NCBI GenBank assembly: GCA_027023025.1
Contig: JALVXB010000021.1
Coordinates: forward strand, 1 to 64,000
DNA: 64,000 nt
DNA from: Caldisericaceae bacterium
GTDB taxonomy: Bacteria; Caldisericota; Caldisericia; Caldisericales; Caldisericaceae
Direction of reading: 5' to 3'
Below, in pieces: positions 1 to 10,195 of the stretch; positions within the stretch are counted from its first letter, which is position 1; each line of letters opens with the position of its first letter. The notes beneath the pieces are model-generated. The model did not search any database, had not been told where the DNA came from, and saw nothing but the letters and a program-made list of their open reading frames with translations. Position numbers and translations under genes: made by a program.

Positions 1-11
1 GGAGGTAAGAT

Positions 12-2663
12 ATGGCGAAAAAATGGGTGTATGACTTTGAAGAAGGCAGCAAAGATATGAAAAACCTTCTTGGCGGTAAAGGTGCAGGCCTTGCAGAAAT
101 GACGAGGATAGGTCTTCCCGTTCCTCCTGGATTTACCATTACGACTGAGGCTTGTAAGGAATACTTAAAGCTCGGAAAATTGAGCGAGGAGATTAAAGAG
201 CAAACACTCGAGCACTTAAAAAAGTTAGAAGAGAAGACGGGCAAAAAGTTTGGCGATGTTAATAATCCTTTACTGGTTTCTGTTCGTTCTGGTGCACCGA
301 TATCAATGCCCGGTATGATGGACACGATTTTAAATCTTGGTTTAAATGACGAAACAGTGGAGGGTCTTAAAAATCTTACAAATAACGAGCGTTTTGCTTA
401 TGACAGTTACAGGCGTTTTATTCAAATGTTTGGAAATGTGGTCATGGGTATTCCACACGAAGAGTTTGAGAAAATACTTGATAAATATAAGGAGGAAAAT
501 GGTTTAAAGAGTGATACTGAGCTTACGCCTGAGATGCTAAAAAACATTATTGCAGATTATAAAGAACTCTACAAAAAACATACAGGAAAAGACTTCCCTC
601 AGGATCCTATGGAACAACTCTTTACTGCTATCGAAGCAGTATTTAAGTCCTGGAATAATGAAAGGGCTATTGCATATAGAAAGATAAACAAAATTAGTGA
701 CGACCTTGGGACAGCAGTTAACATCGTTATGATGGTGTTTGGTAATATGGGTGACGATTCTGCAACCGGCGTTGCCTTTACGAGAAACCCATCCACGGGT
801 GAAAAAGGAATATACGGTGAGTACCTCGTAAACGCTCAAGGGGAAGATGTCGTTGCAGGAATTAGGACACCAAAGCCAATACAGGAAATGAAAAACGACA
901 TCCCTTCTGCTTACGAAGAGCTTCTTAAAGTGGCAGATATACTCGAAAAACACTATAGAGACATGCAAGATATGGAATTTACTGTGGAAAAAGGTAAACT
1001 CTACATGTTGCAGACGAGGACTGGTAAGCGTACTGCACAGGCAGCAGTTAAAATAGCTGTAGATATGGTAAAGGAAGGATTGATTACTAAAGAAGAGGCA
1101 GTTCTTAGAGTTACTCCTACGCACATTGACCAGCTATTGCATAAAATGATAGATCCTTCAGTGAAAGTGAAGCCAATTGCAAAAGGATTGCCAGCATCAC
1201 CTGGCGCTGCATCTGGAAAAGTAGTTTTTGATGTGAAAGAAGCAGCTGAAAGAGGGAAAAAAGGTGAAGCAATAATTCTCGTAAGGCCAGAAACTACCCC
1301 TGAAGATATCGAAGGAATGGCACATTCAAAGGGTATTCTTACCTCAAGAGGTGGAATGACGGCACACGCTGCGGTAGTTGCAAGAGGTATGGGCATTCCT
1401 TGTATCGTGGGCGCTGAAGAAATAAAACTCGATCTTGATAAAAAGCAGTTTACTGTCGGAGATGTTACGGTAAAAGAAAACGATGTAATTACTATTGATG
1501 GTTCTAAAGGTATAGTAATTCTCGGGGAAGTTCCAATGGTTGAACCGGGCCTTACTGACGAACTTAAAGAACTTCTTAAGTATGCTGACGAACTTAGGGA
1601 ATTAGGAGTCCGTGCAAATGCGAATACGCCAACTGAGGCAGAAAGAGCAAGGAATTACGGTGCAGAGGGTGTAGGCCTTTGCAGAACTGAAAGAATGTTC
1701 CTGCAGAAAGATAGACTTCCCGTTATGCAGGATATGATTATTGCTGAAACACGAGAGGAGAGGATTAAGTATCTCGAAAAACTCAGAGAACCTCAGCAAA
1801 AAGATTTCTACGAAATTCTTAAAGCAATGGATAATCTGCCTGTTATTATAAGGTTGCTTGACCCGCCTCTTCACGAATTCCTTCCTCAGAGAGAAAGACT
1901 GGAAAAAGAAATTGCAGAACTTAAAGAAAGCGGAAAAGACCCGGAACTTCTTGCAAAGAAAGAGAAACAACTTAAGCGGTCTAAAGAACTTGCTGAGTTT
2001 AACCCAATGATTGGATTTAGGGGTTGCAGAGTTGGCATACTTTATCCCGAAATTTACGAAATGCAGGTTCGCGCAATTATCGAAGCAGCAATAAAACTAA
2101 AGAAAGAGGGTTATCATCCTAAGCCAAAAATAATGCTTCCTCTTATTGGACATGTAAATGAAATGAAGATTTTGCGTGAGAGGATAGAAAAAGTCGTAAA
2201 AGAAGTATTTGACCGCGAAGGTGATACTGTGGAGTATCAGATTGGTACTATGATTGAAGTTCCTCGTGCTGCACTTACCGCTGATCAAATTGCAGAATAC
2301 GCTGACTTCTTCTCGTTTGGTACGAATGACCTCACTCAGACGACATTTGCTTACAGTAGAGACGATGCCGAGGCAACATTCCTTCCGTATTACTTGAAAG
2401 AAAAAATTCTTCCCAAGGAACCATTTATCACTATAGACAGAGATGGTGTTGGTAAACTCGTAAGGATTGGAGTTGTACTTGGTAGGAAAACTAAACGGAG
2501 TCTCGAAATTGGTATTTGTGGTGAACACGGAGGAGATCCAGAGTCCATTGAATTTTTCCACTATGCAGGTCTTGACTATGTAAGCTGCTCTCCTTTCAGA
2601 GTGCCAATTGCACGACTTGCAGCAGCCCAGGTTGCCGTTAAGGAAAAACTGAATAAGAAGTAA
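12..2663 (+). CDS. ppdK: pyruvate, phosphate dikinase
   Basis: 883 aa ORF; N-term KWVYDFEEGSKDMKNLLGGKGAGLAEMTRIGLPVPPGFTITTEAC, swivelling His motif GILTSRGGMTAHAAVVARGMGIPCIVG, C-term GICGEHGGDPESIEFFHYAGLDYVSCSPFRVPIARLAAAQ; SD ggagg just upstream. Confidence 0.98.
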   Translation: MAKKWVYDFEEGSKDMKNLLGGKGAGLAEMTRIGLPVPPGFTITTEACKEYLKLGKLSEEIKEQTLEHLKKLEEKTGKKFGDVNNPLLVSVRSGAPISMPGMMDTILNLGLNDETVEGLKNLTNNERFAYDSYRRFIQMFGNVVMGIPHEEFEKILDKYKEENGLKSDTELTPEMLKNIIADYKELYKKHTGKDFPQDPMEQLFTAIEAVFKSWNNERAIAYRKINKISDDLGTAVNIVMMVFGNMGDDSATGVAFTRNPSTGEKGIYGEYLVNAQGEDVVAGIRTPKPIQEMKNDIPSAYEELLKVADILEKHYRDMQDMEFTVEKGKLYMLQTRTGKRTAQAAVKIAVDMVKEGLITKEEAVLRVTPTHIDQLLHKMIDPSVKVKPIAKGLPASPGAASGKVVFDVKEAAERGKKGEAIILVRPETTPEDIEGMAHSKGILTSRGGMTAHAAVVARGMGIPCIVGAEEIKLDLDKKQFTVGDVTVKENDVITIDGSKGIVILGEVPMVEPGLTDELKELLKYADELRELGVRANANTPTEAERARNYGAEGVGLCRTERMFLQKDRLPVMQDMIIAETREERIKYLEKLREPQQKDFYEILKAMDNLPVIIRLLDPPLHEFLPQRERLEKEIAELKESGKDPELLAKKEKQLKRSKELAEFNPMIGFRGCRVGILYPEIYEMQVRAIIEAAIKLKKEGYHPKPKIMLPLIGHVNEMKILRERIEKVVKEVFDREGDTVEYQIGTMIEVPRAALTADQIAEYADFFSFGTNDLTQTTFAYSRDDAEATFLPYYLKEKILPKEPFITIDRDGVGKLVRIGVVLGRKTKRSLEIGICGEHGGDPESIEFFHYAGLDYVSCSPFRVPIARLAAAQVAVKEKLNKK

Positions 2664-2664
2664 A

Positions 2665-3777
2665 TTGTTTAGAGAAGAGTACGAAAAATTAGAAAAAAGT
2701 TTGCTCTCCCCTCGTGCGACTTTAAGCTCTCACTCAAAGGGGAGAGCTTACCCAGAAAGTAAGGACCCTTATAGAACGCCTTTTCAAAGGGATGTAGATA
2801 GGATTCTTTACTCTAAATCTTTTAGAAGATTACAGTATAAAACTCAAGTATTTATTGCACCTCTTGGTGACCACTATAGAAATAGACTTACACATACACT
2901 TGAAGTGATGACTATCAGTAGGGCAATCGCTCGTGCACTTAGATTAAATCCTGACCTTACGGAAGCAATTGCATTGGGCCACGACCTGGGTCATTCCCCA
3001 TTTGGGCATGCAGGCGAGGCCGTGCTAAATGCAAAGTGCAAAGAATACGATTCTTCGCTGCACTTTTTCCACCCAGAGCAAAGCTTGAGAGTGGTTGATG
3101 TTTTGGAACGCAGGATTCGTTCAAATGGTGAAGTCGTTTTTGGGTTAAATCTAACATTTGAAGTTCGGGACGGAATACTGCACCATAGTAAGGGACTTGC
3201 TGATCTTTCTTCTTTAAAGAAAGCAATCCTTCCTGAAACACTTGAAGGTGAGGTTGTAAGAATTTCGGATAGAATCGCATATTTGCATCACGATACTGAC
3301 GATGCGATACGCGCTGGCTTAATAAAAGAAACAGATATTCCTGAGCAGGTGACGAAAGTGCTTGGAAAGTCGAATTCTAAGAGATTGTCGACACTTATTT
3401 TAAGTGTTATTGATTACAGCAAGAGCGAAGAACACATTGGAATGCCTGATCCCATCGTTTCTTCTATGGATTTGTGGAAGAATTTCTTAAAAGAGCGTGT
3501 TTACATAGGTTCTAAGCCAAAAGAGGAAGAGAAAAAAGTCAGAGAACTACTATCCTTCCTGTTTGATTACTTCTACGATAGGCCAGAAAAGATGGAGAAG
3601 TTTTTACAAAATCATCCAATATCGCTTAAAACAGATAATCCCGTGAAGTATTTAAGAGAGAACAAAAAGGAGAGGCTCGTCGTGATTTGTGATTACCTCT
3701 CCTCAATGACAGACCGCTTTGCTGTGGAAATTGCTAAATCTATTTTATTTCCAAATCCATTACCATTAAATTACTAA
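2665..3777 (+). CDS. dgt: deoxyguanosinetriphosphate triphosphohydrolase-like HD protein
   Basis: 370 aa, TTG start 1 nt after ppdK stop; SKSFRRLQYKTQVF, NRLTHTLEV, HDLGHSPFGHAGE HD motifs. Confidence 0.93.
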   Translation: MFREEYEKLEKSLLSPRATLSSHSKGRAYPESKDPYRTPFQRDVDRILYSKSFRRLQYKTQVFIAPLGDHYRNRLTHTLEVMTISRAIARALRLNPDLTEAIALGHDLGHSPFGHAGEAVLNAKCKEYDSSLHFFHPEQSLRVVDVLERRIRSNGEVVFGLNLTFEVRDGILHHSKGLADLSSLKKAILPETLEGEVVRISDRIAYLHHDTDDAIRAGLIKETDIPEQVTKVLGKSNSKRLSTLILSVIDYSKSEEHIGMPDPIVSSMDLWKNFLKERVYIGSKPKEEEKKVRELLSFLFDYFYDRPEKMEKFLQNHPISLKTDNPVKYLRENKKERLVVICDYLSSMTDRFAVEIAKSILFPNPLPLNY

Positions 3778-4514
3778 TCAAAGGTAAATATCACCTGTAC
3801 ATTGGCTTTTATCGTAAGGGACCCTCCTTCTACTGGAACATTTACATTGTTTTCCACTGACTTTCCTGCAAGATCTCTGTAGATTACGGGATAGTAATTG
3901 TGAGACTGAATAGATATAGTTTTTATCCCTGTTATTTTGTAGTTTGTATTCTTTAGCGAAGCTTCTGCTTTTTTCTTTGCGTTTTCCATTGCTTTAGTTA
4001 TTGCTTCGTTCTGTAAAGCGTCCTTCTTTGATACATCGAAAGAAATACCGTAAACTTTATTAGCACCGCTATTTACTGCAAGAGTTAACAAATTTCCTGC
4101 CTTTTTGATGGAGGAATCCACAGTAAAAGATTCAGATGCTTCGTACCCTATAAGGACATTTTTTCTTGAATCTTTATCCCATTGATAAACAGGCCTTAGG
4201 TTTATTGATGTAGTCTTAATGTCCTCTTTTTTTACTCCCGCGTTAGTTAGTGTTGCTATTACATTGGAAGCTTTTTCTGATAGTGTGTCCATTGCTTCAC
4301 TTGCAGTCTTTTTTTGCACACTTATGCCGAAATTTAATTTGGCAATATCTGGCACGACATTTATAGTACCACTACCGCTTACCGTGATAGTGTGATCTAA
4401 ACTAATACTTTCTGCTGCTACTTCACTGTTTTTTGGGAGACTTTTTACACTAAATACTGTAACTCCCAAAACGAGAATAATTGCGATAATTCCTACTAAT
4501 AACTTCTTTTTCAT
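3774..4514 (-). CDS. SIMPL domain (DUF541) secreted/periplasmic protein
   Basis: Signal-peptide N-term MKKKLLVGIIAIILVLG with SD ggaggtg before 4514; ITVSGSGTINVVPDIAKLNFGISVQ typical of SIMPL/DUF541. Confidence 0.88.
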   Translation of the reverse strand: MKKKLLVGIIAIILVLGVTVFSVKSLPKNSEVAAESISLDHTITVSGSGTINVVPDIAKLNFGISVQKKTASEAMDTLSEKASNVIATLTNAGVKKEDIKTTSINLRPVYQWDKDSRKNVLIGYEASESFTVDSSIKKAGNLLTLAVNSGANKVYGISFDVSKKDALQNEAITKAMENAKKKAEASLKNTNYKITGIKTISIQSHNYYPVIYRDLAGKSVENNVNVPVEGGSLTIKANVQVIFTFD

Positions 4515-4765
4515 TTTATCACCTCCATTAATTAGACACTCAATCTTAAAAAAGTTCCATTGCAATTAATTATAAGATTAAAATTTTAAAATACATACTT
4601 TAACGAATACATTTTCCACGCATGTCAAGTATTTATTGTTTGCAAAATTTATTTTTTTTCTTACAATATAATTATAAAGAGTTATTTAATTAATTTGTTA
4701 TTATTTTGTTTGCGAGTGGGATATGTATTTGTGCCCACTTTTTATTTTGATGGGAGATGATTTTT

Positions 4766-5212
4766 ATGGACCGAGTGGAAGAAATTGTAGCTCGAAGCGC
4801 AAGAAAATTGGGGCTTGTTTTGGTGGAGTTTGAGATTAAGAAAGGTAATATTGAAGCAGTTGTTTATAGCACAAAACATAATGTTACGATTAACGAACTT
4901 GAACTACTTACCGAGGAGATTCAACATGAATTGGCAGAAGTAGGATTGGATACTGTTTATGGAGTTAATCTTTCTTCTCCTGGTTTGGATAGGATTCTGA
5001 AGACTGATAAAGAACTGGATATCTTTCAGGGTAGGCTCGTAAAGGTTTCGTATTTTGACGAAGATAAAATTGTCGTAAGAAAGGGTATTTTAGAAGGAAA
5101 GAATGGAAGTGATATTTTATTGAATTGCGAAGAAGGTAAGCAAAGTATCCCTTTTAAAAAAGTCACTTCCGTTCAGTTGTGGGATAAAATATTTGAGAAG
5201 AGGAGGCGGTAA
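4766..5212 (+). CDS. rimP: ribosome maturation factor RimP
   Basis: MDRVEEIVARSARKLGLVLVEFEIKKGN...GVNLSSPGLDRILKTDKEL; directly before nusA (second ATG at 4766 preferred). Confidence 0.93.
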   Translation: MDRVEEIVARSARKLGLVLVEFEIKKGNIEAVVYSTKHNVTINELELLTEEIQHELAEVGLDTVYGVNLSSPGLDRILKTDKELDIFQGRLVKVSYFDEDKIVVRKGILEGKNGSDILLNCEEGKQSIPFKKVTSVQLWDKIFEKRRR

Positions 5213-5214
5213 TA

Positions 5215-6264
5215 GTGCTTGATATAGATGTTTTAAGGAATATGGAGAAAGAAGAGCACATTCCTAAAGAATACATTATAGATGTAATTAAAAGTACTTT
5301 GATTGCTGCATATAAGAAAACCTTTGGGGAATCAAATGCTGTGGTAAAGATTAATATGGCCAAAGGTCTGGTAAAGTTGTATGCAGAGAAGTTAGTGGTT
5401 GAAAAGGTGAAAAATAATGTCCTCGAGATTGGTCTGGAGGAGGCAAAAAAGTTTTCCAGTGACGCAAAAATTGGCGATAAGGTGCTTATTGAAATCCCGG
5501 TTAGTTCGCTTTCTTCTTCTGCGATTAGATTAGCCAAGCAGGTATTTAAGCAACGAATAACTGAGAAAAAGAGAGAAATCGCTTTTCAAGAATTTTCTGG
5601 CAAGGTGGGCGATATTATAAGCGGAAAGGTTACGCGAAGAAAATCTCACGGAGAAATAGGTGTAAATATTGACCCTTATAACATAGAAGGCATAATTCCT
5701 CCGGAAGAATCTATACCTAACGAACCTATGAGGCGTGGTAAATTGGTAAAAGCTTACATCAAAGAAACTAAAAAGACGGATAGAGGACCTCTCGTTATTC
5801 TTTCAAGGGCTTGTCCTGAATTTATGATAAAGTTAATGCACCTTGAAATTCCTGAAATTGAGCAAGGGATCGTGGAGATTAAAGGTGCCGTTAGAGAGCC
5901 TGGCGTTAGAGCAAAGGTTGCCGTTGCAACTAAAGATTTGCGCGTGGATCCGGTGGGTGCGTGTATAGGTGCAAAGGGTGTTAGAATTAATTCTGTTTCT
6001 AAAGAAATCAACCGTGAAAGGATAGATGTCATTCGCTATAGTTCAGATCCAGAGCTATACATTGAAAATGCTTTAAGTCCTGCCAAGGTTGATCGAGTGG
6101 AAATTATAGAAGGTACACACGAAGCAAATGTTTATGTAAACAGTAAAAATTATCCTACTGCTCTTGGTAGCAATGGTATAAATGTAATGCTTGCATCAAA
6201 GCTTACCGGATATAAAATTCACCTAATTGAGACATCAGAGGAAGGTGATGTAAATGAGTCATAA
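5215..6264 (+). CDS. nusA: transcription termination/antitermination protein NusA
   Basis: 349 aa; S1 and KH domains, RVDPVGACIGAKGVRINSVSKEINRERIDVI motif. Confidence 0.96.
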   Translation: MLDIDVLRNMEKEEHIPKEYIIDVIKSTLIAAYKKTFGESNAVVKINMAKGLVKLYAEKLVVEKVKNNVLEIGLEEAKKFSSDAKIGDKVLIEIPVSSLSSSAIRLAKQVFKQRITEKKREIAFQEFSGKVGDIISGKVTRRKSHGEIGVNIDPYNIEGIIPPEESIPNEPMRRGKLVKAYIKETKKTDRGPLVILSRACPEFMIKLMHLEIPEIEQGIVEIKGAVREPGVRAKVAVATKDLRVDPVGACIGAKGVRINSVSKEINRERIDVIRYSSDPELYIENALSPAKVDRVEIIEGTHEANVYVNSKNYPTALGSNGINVMLASKLTGYKIHLIETSEEGDVNES

Positions 6265-8155
6265 AATAAGAGTTTACCAGCTTGCAAAGAAGCTGGGTAT
6301 AAAGTCTACTAAACTTGTTTCTATCCTTGAAGAGTTAGGGATTAAAAACAAGGGGAATTTATCCATGGTTGACGAGGAAACATCTGCACTTGTAGAAGAG
6401 TACATAAGTGAGATGCAAAAGGAGCGTGTGAAGGAAGAGGAGAAAAATCAGAGAATTCAGGGCGACATCACGCTTGAAGAATTCGCAAAAAGATTTAACA
6501 TCCCGGAAAAGACGGTTCGTGAAAGAATAATGAAGTTAGGTTTACCGTATAAACCAGGCAGGAAGTATTCGAAAGACGAGATTCATTATCTTGCATACGA
6601 AATGGATCTGGATGTTCCAGAGTTTACGAATTCAGAATTTTTAAGTAGGTTTGAAAGTAGGGCGCCAGTAGTTACTGTTATGGGGCATGTAGATCATGGC
6701 AAAACTACCTTACTTGATTACATTAGAAGAACATCTGTTGCGGAACGAGAAAAGGGTAGAATTACTCAGGCAATTGGTGCATCGGTTGTTGAGGTGGACG
6801 GAAAAAAAATAATATTTATAGACACCCCAGGACACGAAGCGTTTACCGAGATGAGACTTCGTGGTTCTATCGTTACAGACATCGTAATTCTCGTAGTTGC
6901 TGCAGACGAAGGAATAAAGGAACAGACTATTGAATCAATTGACCATGCTCGTGCCGCAAATGTTCCTATTATCGTAGCCATTAATAAAATAGATCGACCC
7001 AATGCCGATCCAGAAAGGGTAAAACAACAACTTGCTGATAGAGGTCTGCTCCCAGAAGAATGGGGAGGTTCTACTATCTATGTACTCGTTTCTGCAAAAA
7101 CTGGTGAAGGAGTAAAGGAACTACTGGAAATGATCAACCTACAGGCGGAACTACTGGAGTTAAGGACAGATCCAAATACACTTTGTTCTGGCACCGTTAT
7201 TGAATCTAAGATGGATAAGAATAAAGGCCCTCTAGCTACTGTAATTGTCCAGACCGGGACATTGAAAGTTGGAAACTTTATAAGAGCAGGTGATGTGGTG
7301 GGTAAAATCAGGTTTCTGACTGACACCAACGGGCAGCGCGTAAAAGAGTCAAAAGCCGTTTCTGCAGTAGAAGTTGCAGGTCTCCCGGATGTACCCAAGG
7401 CAGGTGAAATTTTCTATGTAATTGAAAGTAGCAGCGAAGCGAAAGAAATTATAAAACAAATTGAAGAAGAGAAACGGTTGCAGAAAATGAAAGCACAGTC
7501 AGGACCTAAAACTATAGAGGATCTTTTCAGAGAAATGCAGGAAAAAGAAATTAAAAAGTTGTTTGTTATATTAAAGGCTGGCACTCAAGGTGCACTGGAA
7601 GCAGTAAAGCATGCAATAAGTGAAATTAAATCTCCTGTACCTATTGAAATAATTCACGAAGGTATTGGAGGTATCGTAAAGAGTGATGTACTTCTTGCAG
7701 ATGCAGCAAATGCATTAATTATAGGCTTTAATGTAAGGCCTACTACTGAAGCAAAGAAAGAATCCAAAGCCCGTGGAGTAACCATAAAAACTTACGACAT
7801 TATATTCGAACTTACTGATGCACTTGAAGCTATATTAAAGGGCATGGTTAAAGTTGAAAAGCAAGAAGTAGTTATAGGTAGAGCGTTGGTAAAGAAGACT
7901 TTTAAGGTGTCTGGCGTGGGTACGATTGCGGGTTGTCTGGTCACCGAGGGTAAAGTAATAAGAGGCTATAAAGCAAATGTATTGAGAAACAATGTCGTCG
8001 TGTATTCTACAGAAATATCGTCTTTGAAGAGATTTAAGCAGGATGTTAAAGAGGTATCAAAAGGCTACGAGTGTGGCATAGGACTTAAAAACTTTAACGA
8101 CATTAAAGTAGGTGACGAAATTGAGGTCGTAAGCACAGAAGATAAAAAGGAATAA
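6254..8155 (+). CDS. infB: translation initiation factor IF-2
   Basis: 633 aa; GTPase motifs [44 protein letters not shown]; overlaps nusA end. Confidence 0.98.
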   Translation: MSHKIRVYQLAKKLGIKSTKLVSILEELGIKNKGNLSMVDEETSALVEEYISEMQKERVKEEEKNQRIQGDITLEEFAKRFNIPEKTVRERIMKLGLPYKPGRKYSKDEIHYLAYEMDLDVPEFTNSEFLSRFESRAPVVTVMGHVDHGKTTLLDYIRRTSVAEREKGRITQAIGASVVEVDGKKIIFIDTPGHEAFTEMRLRGSIVTDIVILVVAADEGIKEQTIESIDHARAANVPIIVAINKIDRPNADPERVKQQLADRGLLPEEWGGSTIYVLVSAKTGEGVKELLEMINLQAELLELRTDPNTLCSGTVIESKMDKNKGPLATVIVQTGTLKVGNFIRAGDVVGKIRFLTDTNGQRVKESKAVSAVEVAGLPDVPKAGEIFYVIESSSEAKEIIKQIEEEKRLQKMKAQSGPKTIEDLFREMQEKEIKKLFVILKAGTQGALEAVKHAISEIKSPVPIEIIHEGIGGIVKSDVLLADAANALIIGFNVRPTTEAKKESKARGVTIKTYDIIFELTDALEAILKGMVKVEKQEVVIGRALVKKTFKVSGVGTIAGCLVTEGKVIRGYKANVLRNNVVVYSTEISSLKRFKQDVKEVSKGYECGIGLKNFNDIKVGDEIEVVSTEDKKE

Positions 8156-8156
8156 G

Positions 8157-8834
8157 ATGCCTCTATATGTTTGTCCTACGCCAATTGGCAATTTAAGTGA
8201 CATTACGATACGGGTTATTCGTGTACTGCGCAATGTAGATCTTATTGCAGCTGAGGATACGCGGAAAACCCGTATTCTTTTAAATAAATATGCAATAAAC
8301 ACTAAAACGATTAGTTTTCACAGTTATTCGTCCGATAAAAAATTAAATTATCTAATTGAATTATTGGAACAAGGAAAGCACATTGCTCTCGTTACAGATG
8401 CAGGAACTCCAGGTATATCTGACCCTGGATACAATTTGATAAAGATGTGCATTGATAAAGGCATTCATGTGGAGGCTCTGCCTGGACCGACTTCTTTTGT
8501 CCCAGCGTTACTTCTGTCGGGATTTCCTCCAGCACACTTTCTATTTTATGGATTTTTGCCACGAAAACACGGTAAGCGTATCAAGATTCTGAAAAGCTTT
8601 GAAGAATTTCAGGGGCCAGTAATTTACTTTGAATCGCCGTATCGGATAAAAAACCTCGTTTCTGAAATATTAGAAGCTTTGGGTGATAGAGATATTGCAA
8701 TTGTTAGGGAGTTAACGAAAATACACGAAGAGGTTTTAAGAGGCAAAGCTACCAATCTTTTAGACGAATTAGACCATAGAAATCTCAAAGGAGAAATTAT
8801 TGTTATTATTGGGCCTGTCGAAGGTAAAAGATAA
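8157..8834 (+). CDS. rsmI: 16S rRNA (cytidine1402-2'-O)-methyltransferase
   Basis: LYVCPTPIGNLSDITIRVIRVLRNVDLIAAEDTRKTRILL...VTDAGTPGISDPGYNLI; AELPGPTS-type SAM motif. Confidence 0.96.
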   Translation: MPLYVCPTPIGNLSDITIRVIRVLRNVDLIAAEDTRKTRILLNKYAINTKTISFHSYSSDKKLNYLIELLEQGKHIALVTDAGTPGISDPGYNLIKMCIDKGIHVEALPGPTSFVPALLLSGFPPAHFLFYGFLPRKHGKRIKILKSFEEFQGPVIYFESPYRIKNLVSEILEALGDRDIAIVRELTKIHEEVLRGKATNLLDELDHRNLKGEIIVIIGPVEGKR

Positions 8835-8868
8835 ATTGCTGTTATCCTTTTGAAAACCAGGTCTTTAC

Positions 8869-8897
8869 TTGACACTTTTTTTTATAAATCGTATAAT
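8869..8897 (+). promoter_or_regulatory. sigma70-type promoter TTGACA-N17-TATAAT upstream of preT-like gene
   Basis: Exact consensus hexamers ttgaca (8869-8874) and tataat (8892-8897), 17 nt spacer. Confidence 0.85.
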
Positions 8898-8929
8898 AGA
8901 AATCAATAAAAATGAGAAAGGGGTGACTT

Positions 8930-10195
8930 ATGGAAGAGATCGAAAAAACTCTTACTAAGGAACAGGCACTAATTGAGGCTGAGCGTTGTTTGTATTGTTA
9001 CGATGCACCGTGCGAGAAAGCATGTCCTGCACATGTTCCTATTCCTGAATTTATCCAATCGATAAGAAGTGGCGACTTAAAGGGTGGTAGAGAAATAATC
9101 GAAGAAGCGCACCCTTTGATTGAATCATGTGGCAGGATTTGCCCAGAGGAAAGCTTCTGTCAAAGTGCTTGTACCAGAGCGCAGATTGATTCTCCAATTA
9201 AAATCCGTGAACTGCACCGCTACATAACAGATCATACTGATCCAGCAGAAAATCTTGACTTACTGCCTGCAGATAAAGGCAAGATTGCTATTATTGGTGG
9301 AGGGCCTGCAGGACTTGCCTGTGCAAGAGAATTGCGCAGAATGGGATATGAACCAGTCGTCTTCGAAAAAAAACAACTTGGAGGAGTTCCTGCACAAGAA
9401 ATTTCTCCTACTCGATTCCCTCGAGAGATTGAGCAAAAAGAAGTAAAATTTCTTCATCAATACTTTATAACTGATGTAAAAGACGGAAAGGTAAAAAGTC
9501 TTTCTGAGATCAAGGGTGATTATAAAGCTATCTTTATTGCAACTGGATTAATAAATGAGCTTGATTTGGACATTCCTGGTACTGACCTTAATGGCGTTCA
9601 TCACGCAAGGGAGATTTTGCGAAAAGTCAAAGCTGGCAATAACTCAGGATTAGGAAAACGCATTGGAGTTATTGGAGGAGGTAATGTTGCAGTAGAAGTT
9701 GCATCCGTTTTAATGCTTGAAGATCCAAAAAGGGATGTAGAGGTTATTTATAGGCGTGGATTGAAAGAATTAAAAGCATTCAAGAAGGAAATTGAAGAGG
9801 CAATTGATGTAGGCGTGACATTTCAGTTCCTTGCAATTCCAAAAGAGATTAAAGGCGAGAATGGTAAGGTAAGTGGAATTGTCGTAACGAGAGCGCATTT
9901 AGGTGAGCCCGATGAATCTGGTAGGAGGCATCCGGAGCCAATCCCAAATTCTGACTTTTTTATTCCTCTTTCCGATGTCGTAATTGCTATTGGGCAAAAG
10001 GCTTCTGATTTCTTCCCTGAAGTAGAAAAAGACAGGAAGGGACTAATAAAAGTTAACGACGATATGATGACTTCTGTAAAAGGCGTATTTGCAGGTGGTG
10101 ACATAGTTAGAGGAGCCAGTACAGTAGTTGAAAGTGTTGCAGATGGTAAAAAAGCCGCAAAGGCAATTGTTAAATTCTTGGAAGGAGGAGAATAA
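8930..10195 (+). CDS. preT: FAD/Fe-S NAD(P)-dependent oxidoreductase, PreT/GltD-like
   Basis: N-term cysteine cluster CLYCYDAPCEKACPAHVPIPEFIQ, IIGGGPAGLACARELRRMGYEPVVFEK; partner preA follows. Confidence 0.85.
   Translation: MEEIEKTLTKEQALIEAERCLYCYDAPCEKACPAHVPIPEFIQSIRSGDLKGGREIIEEAHPLIESCGRICPEESFCQSACTRAQIDSPIKIRELHRYITDHTDPAENLDLLPADKGKIAIIGGGPAGLACARELRRMGYEPVVFEKKQLGGVPAQEISPTRFPREIEQKEVKFLHQYFITDVKDGKVKSLSEIKGDYKAIFIATGLINELDLDIPGTDLNGVHHAREILRKVKAGNNSGLGKRIGVIGGGNVAVEVASVLMLEDPKRDVEVIYRRGLKELKAFKKEIEEAIDVGVTFQFLAIPKEIKGENGKVSGIVVTRAHLGEPDESGRRHPEPIPNSDFFIPLSDVVIAIGQKASDFFPEVEKDRKGLIKVNDDMMTSVKGVFAGGDIVRGASTVVESVADGKKAAKAIVKFLEGGE

Noticed and set aside
537-1124. 195 aa minus-strand ORF opposite ppdK
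   Set aside because: Antisense to a confidently assigned gene; composition is cysteine/phenylalanine-rich shadow translation. The same applies to other antisense ORFs in the track (e.g. 1001-1396, 2097-2561, 16071-16430, 25184-25687, 49359-50213, 50696-51286).
3774-3777. Convergent overlapping stops of dgt and the SIMPL gene (ctaa)
   Set aside because: Common in compact genomes; no further signal around the junction.
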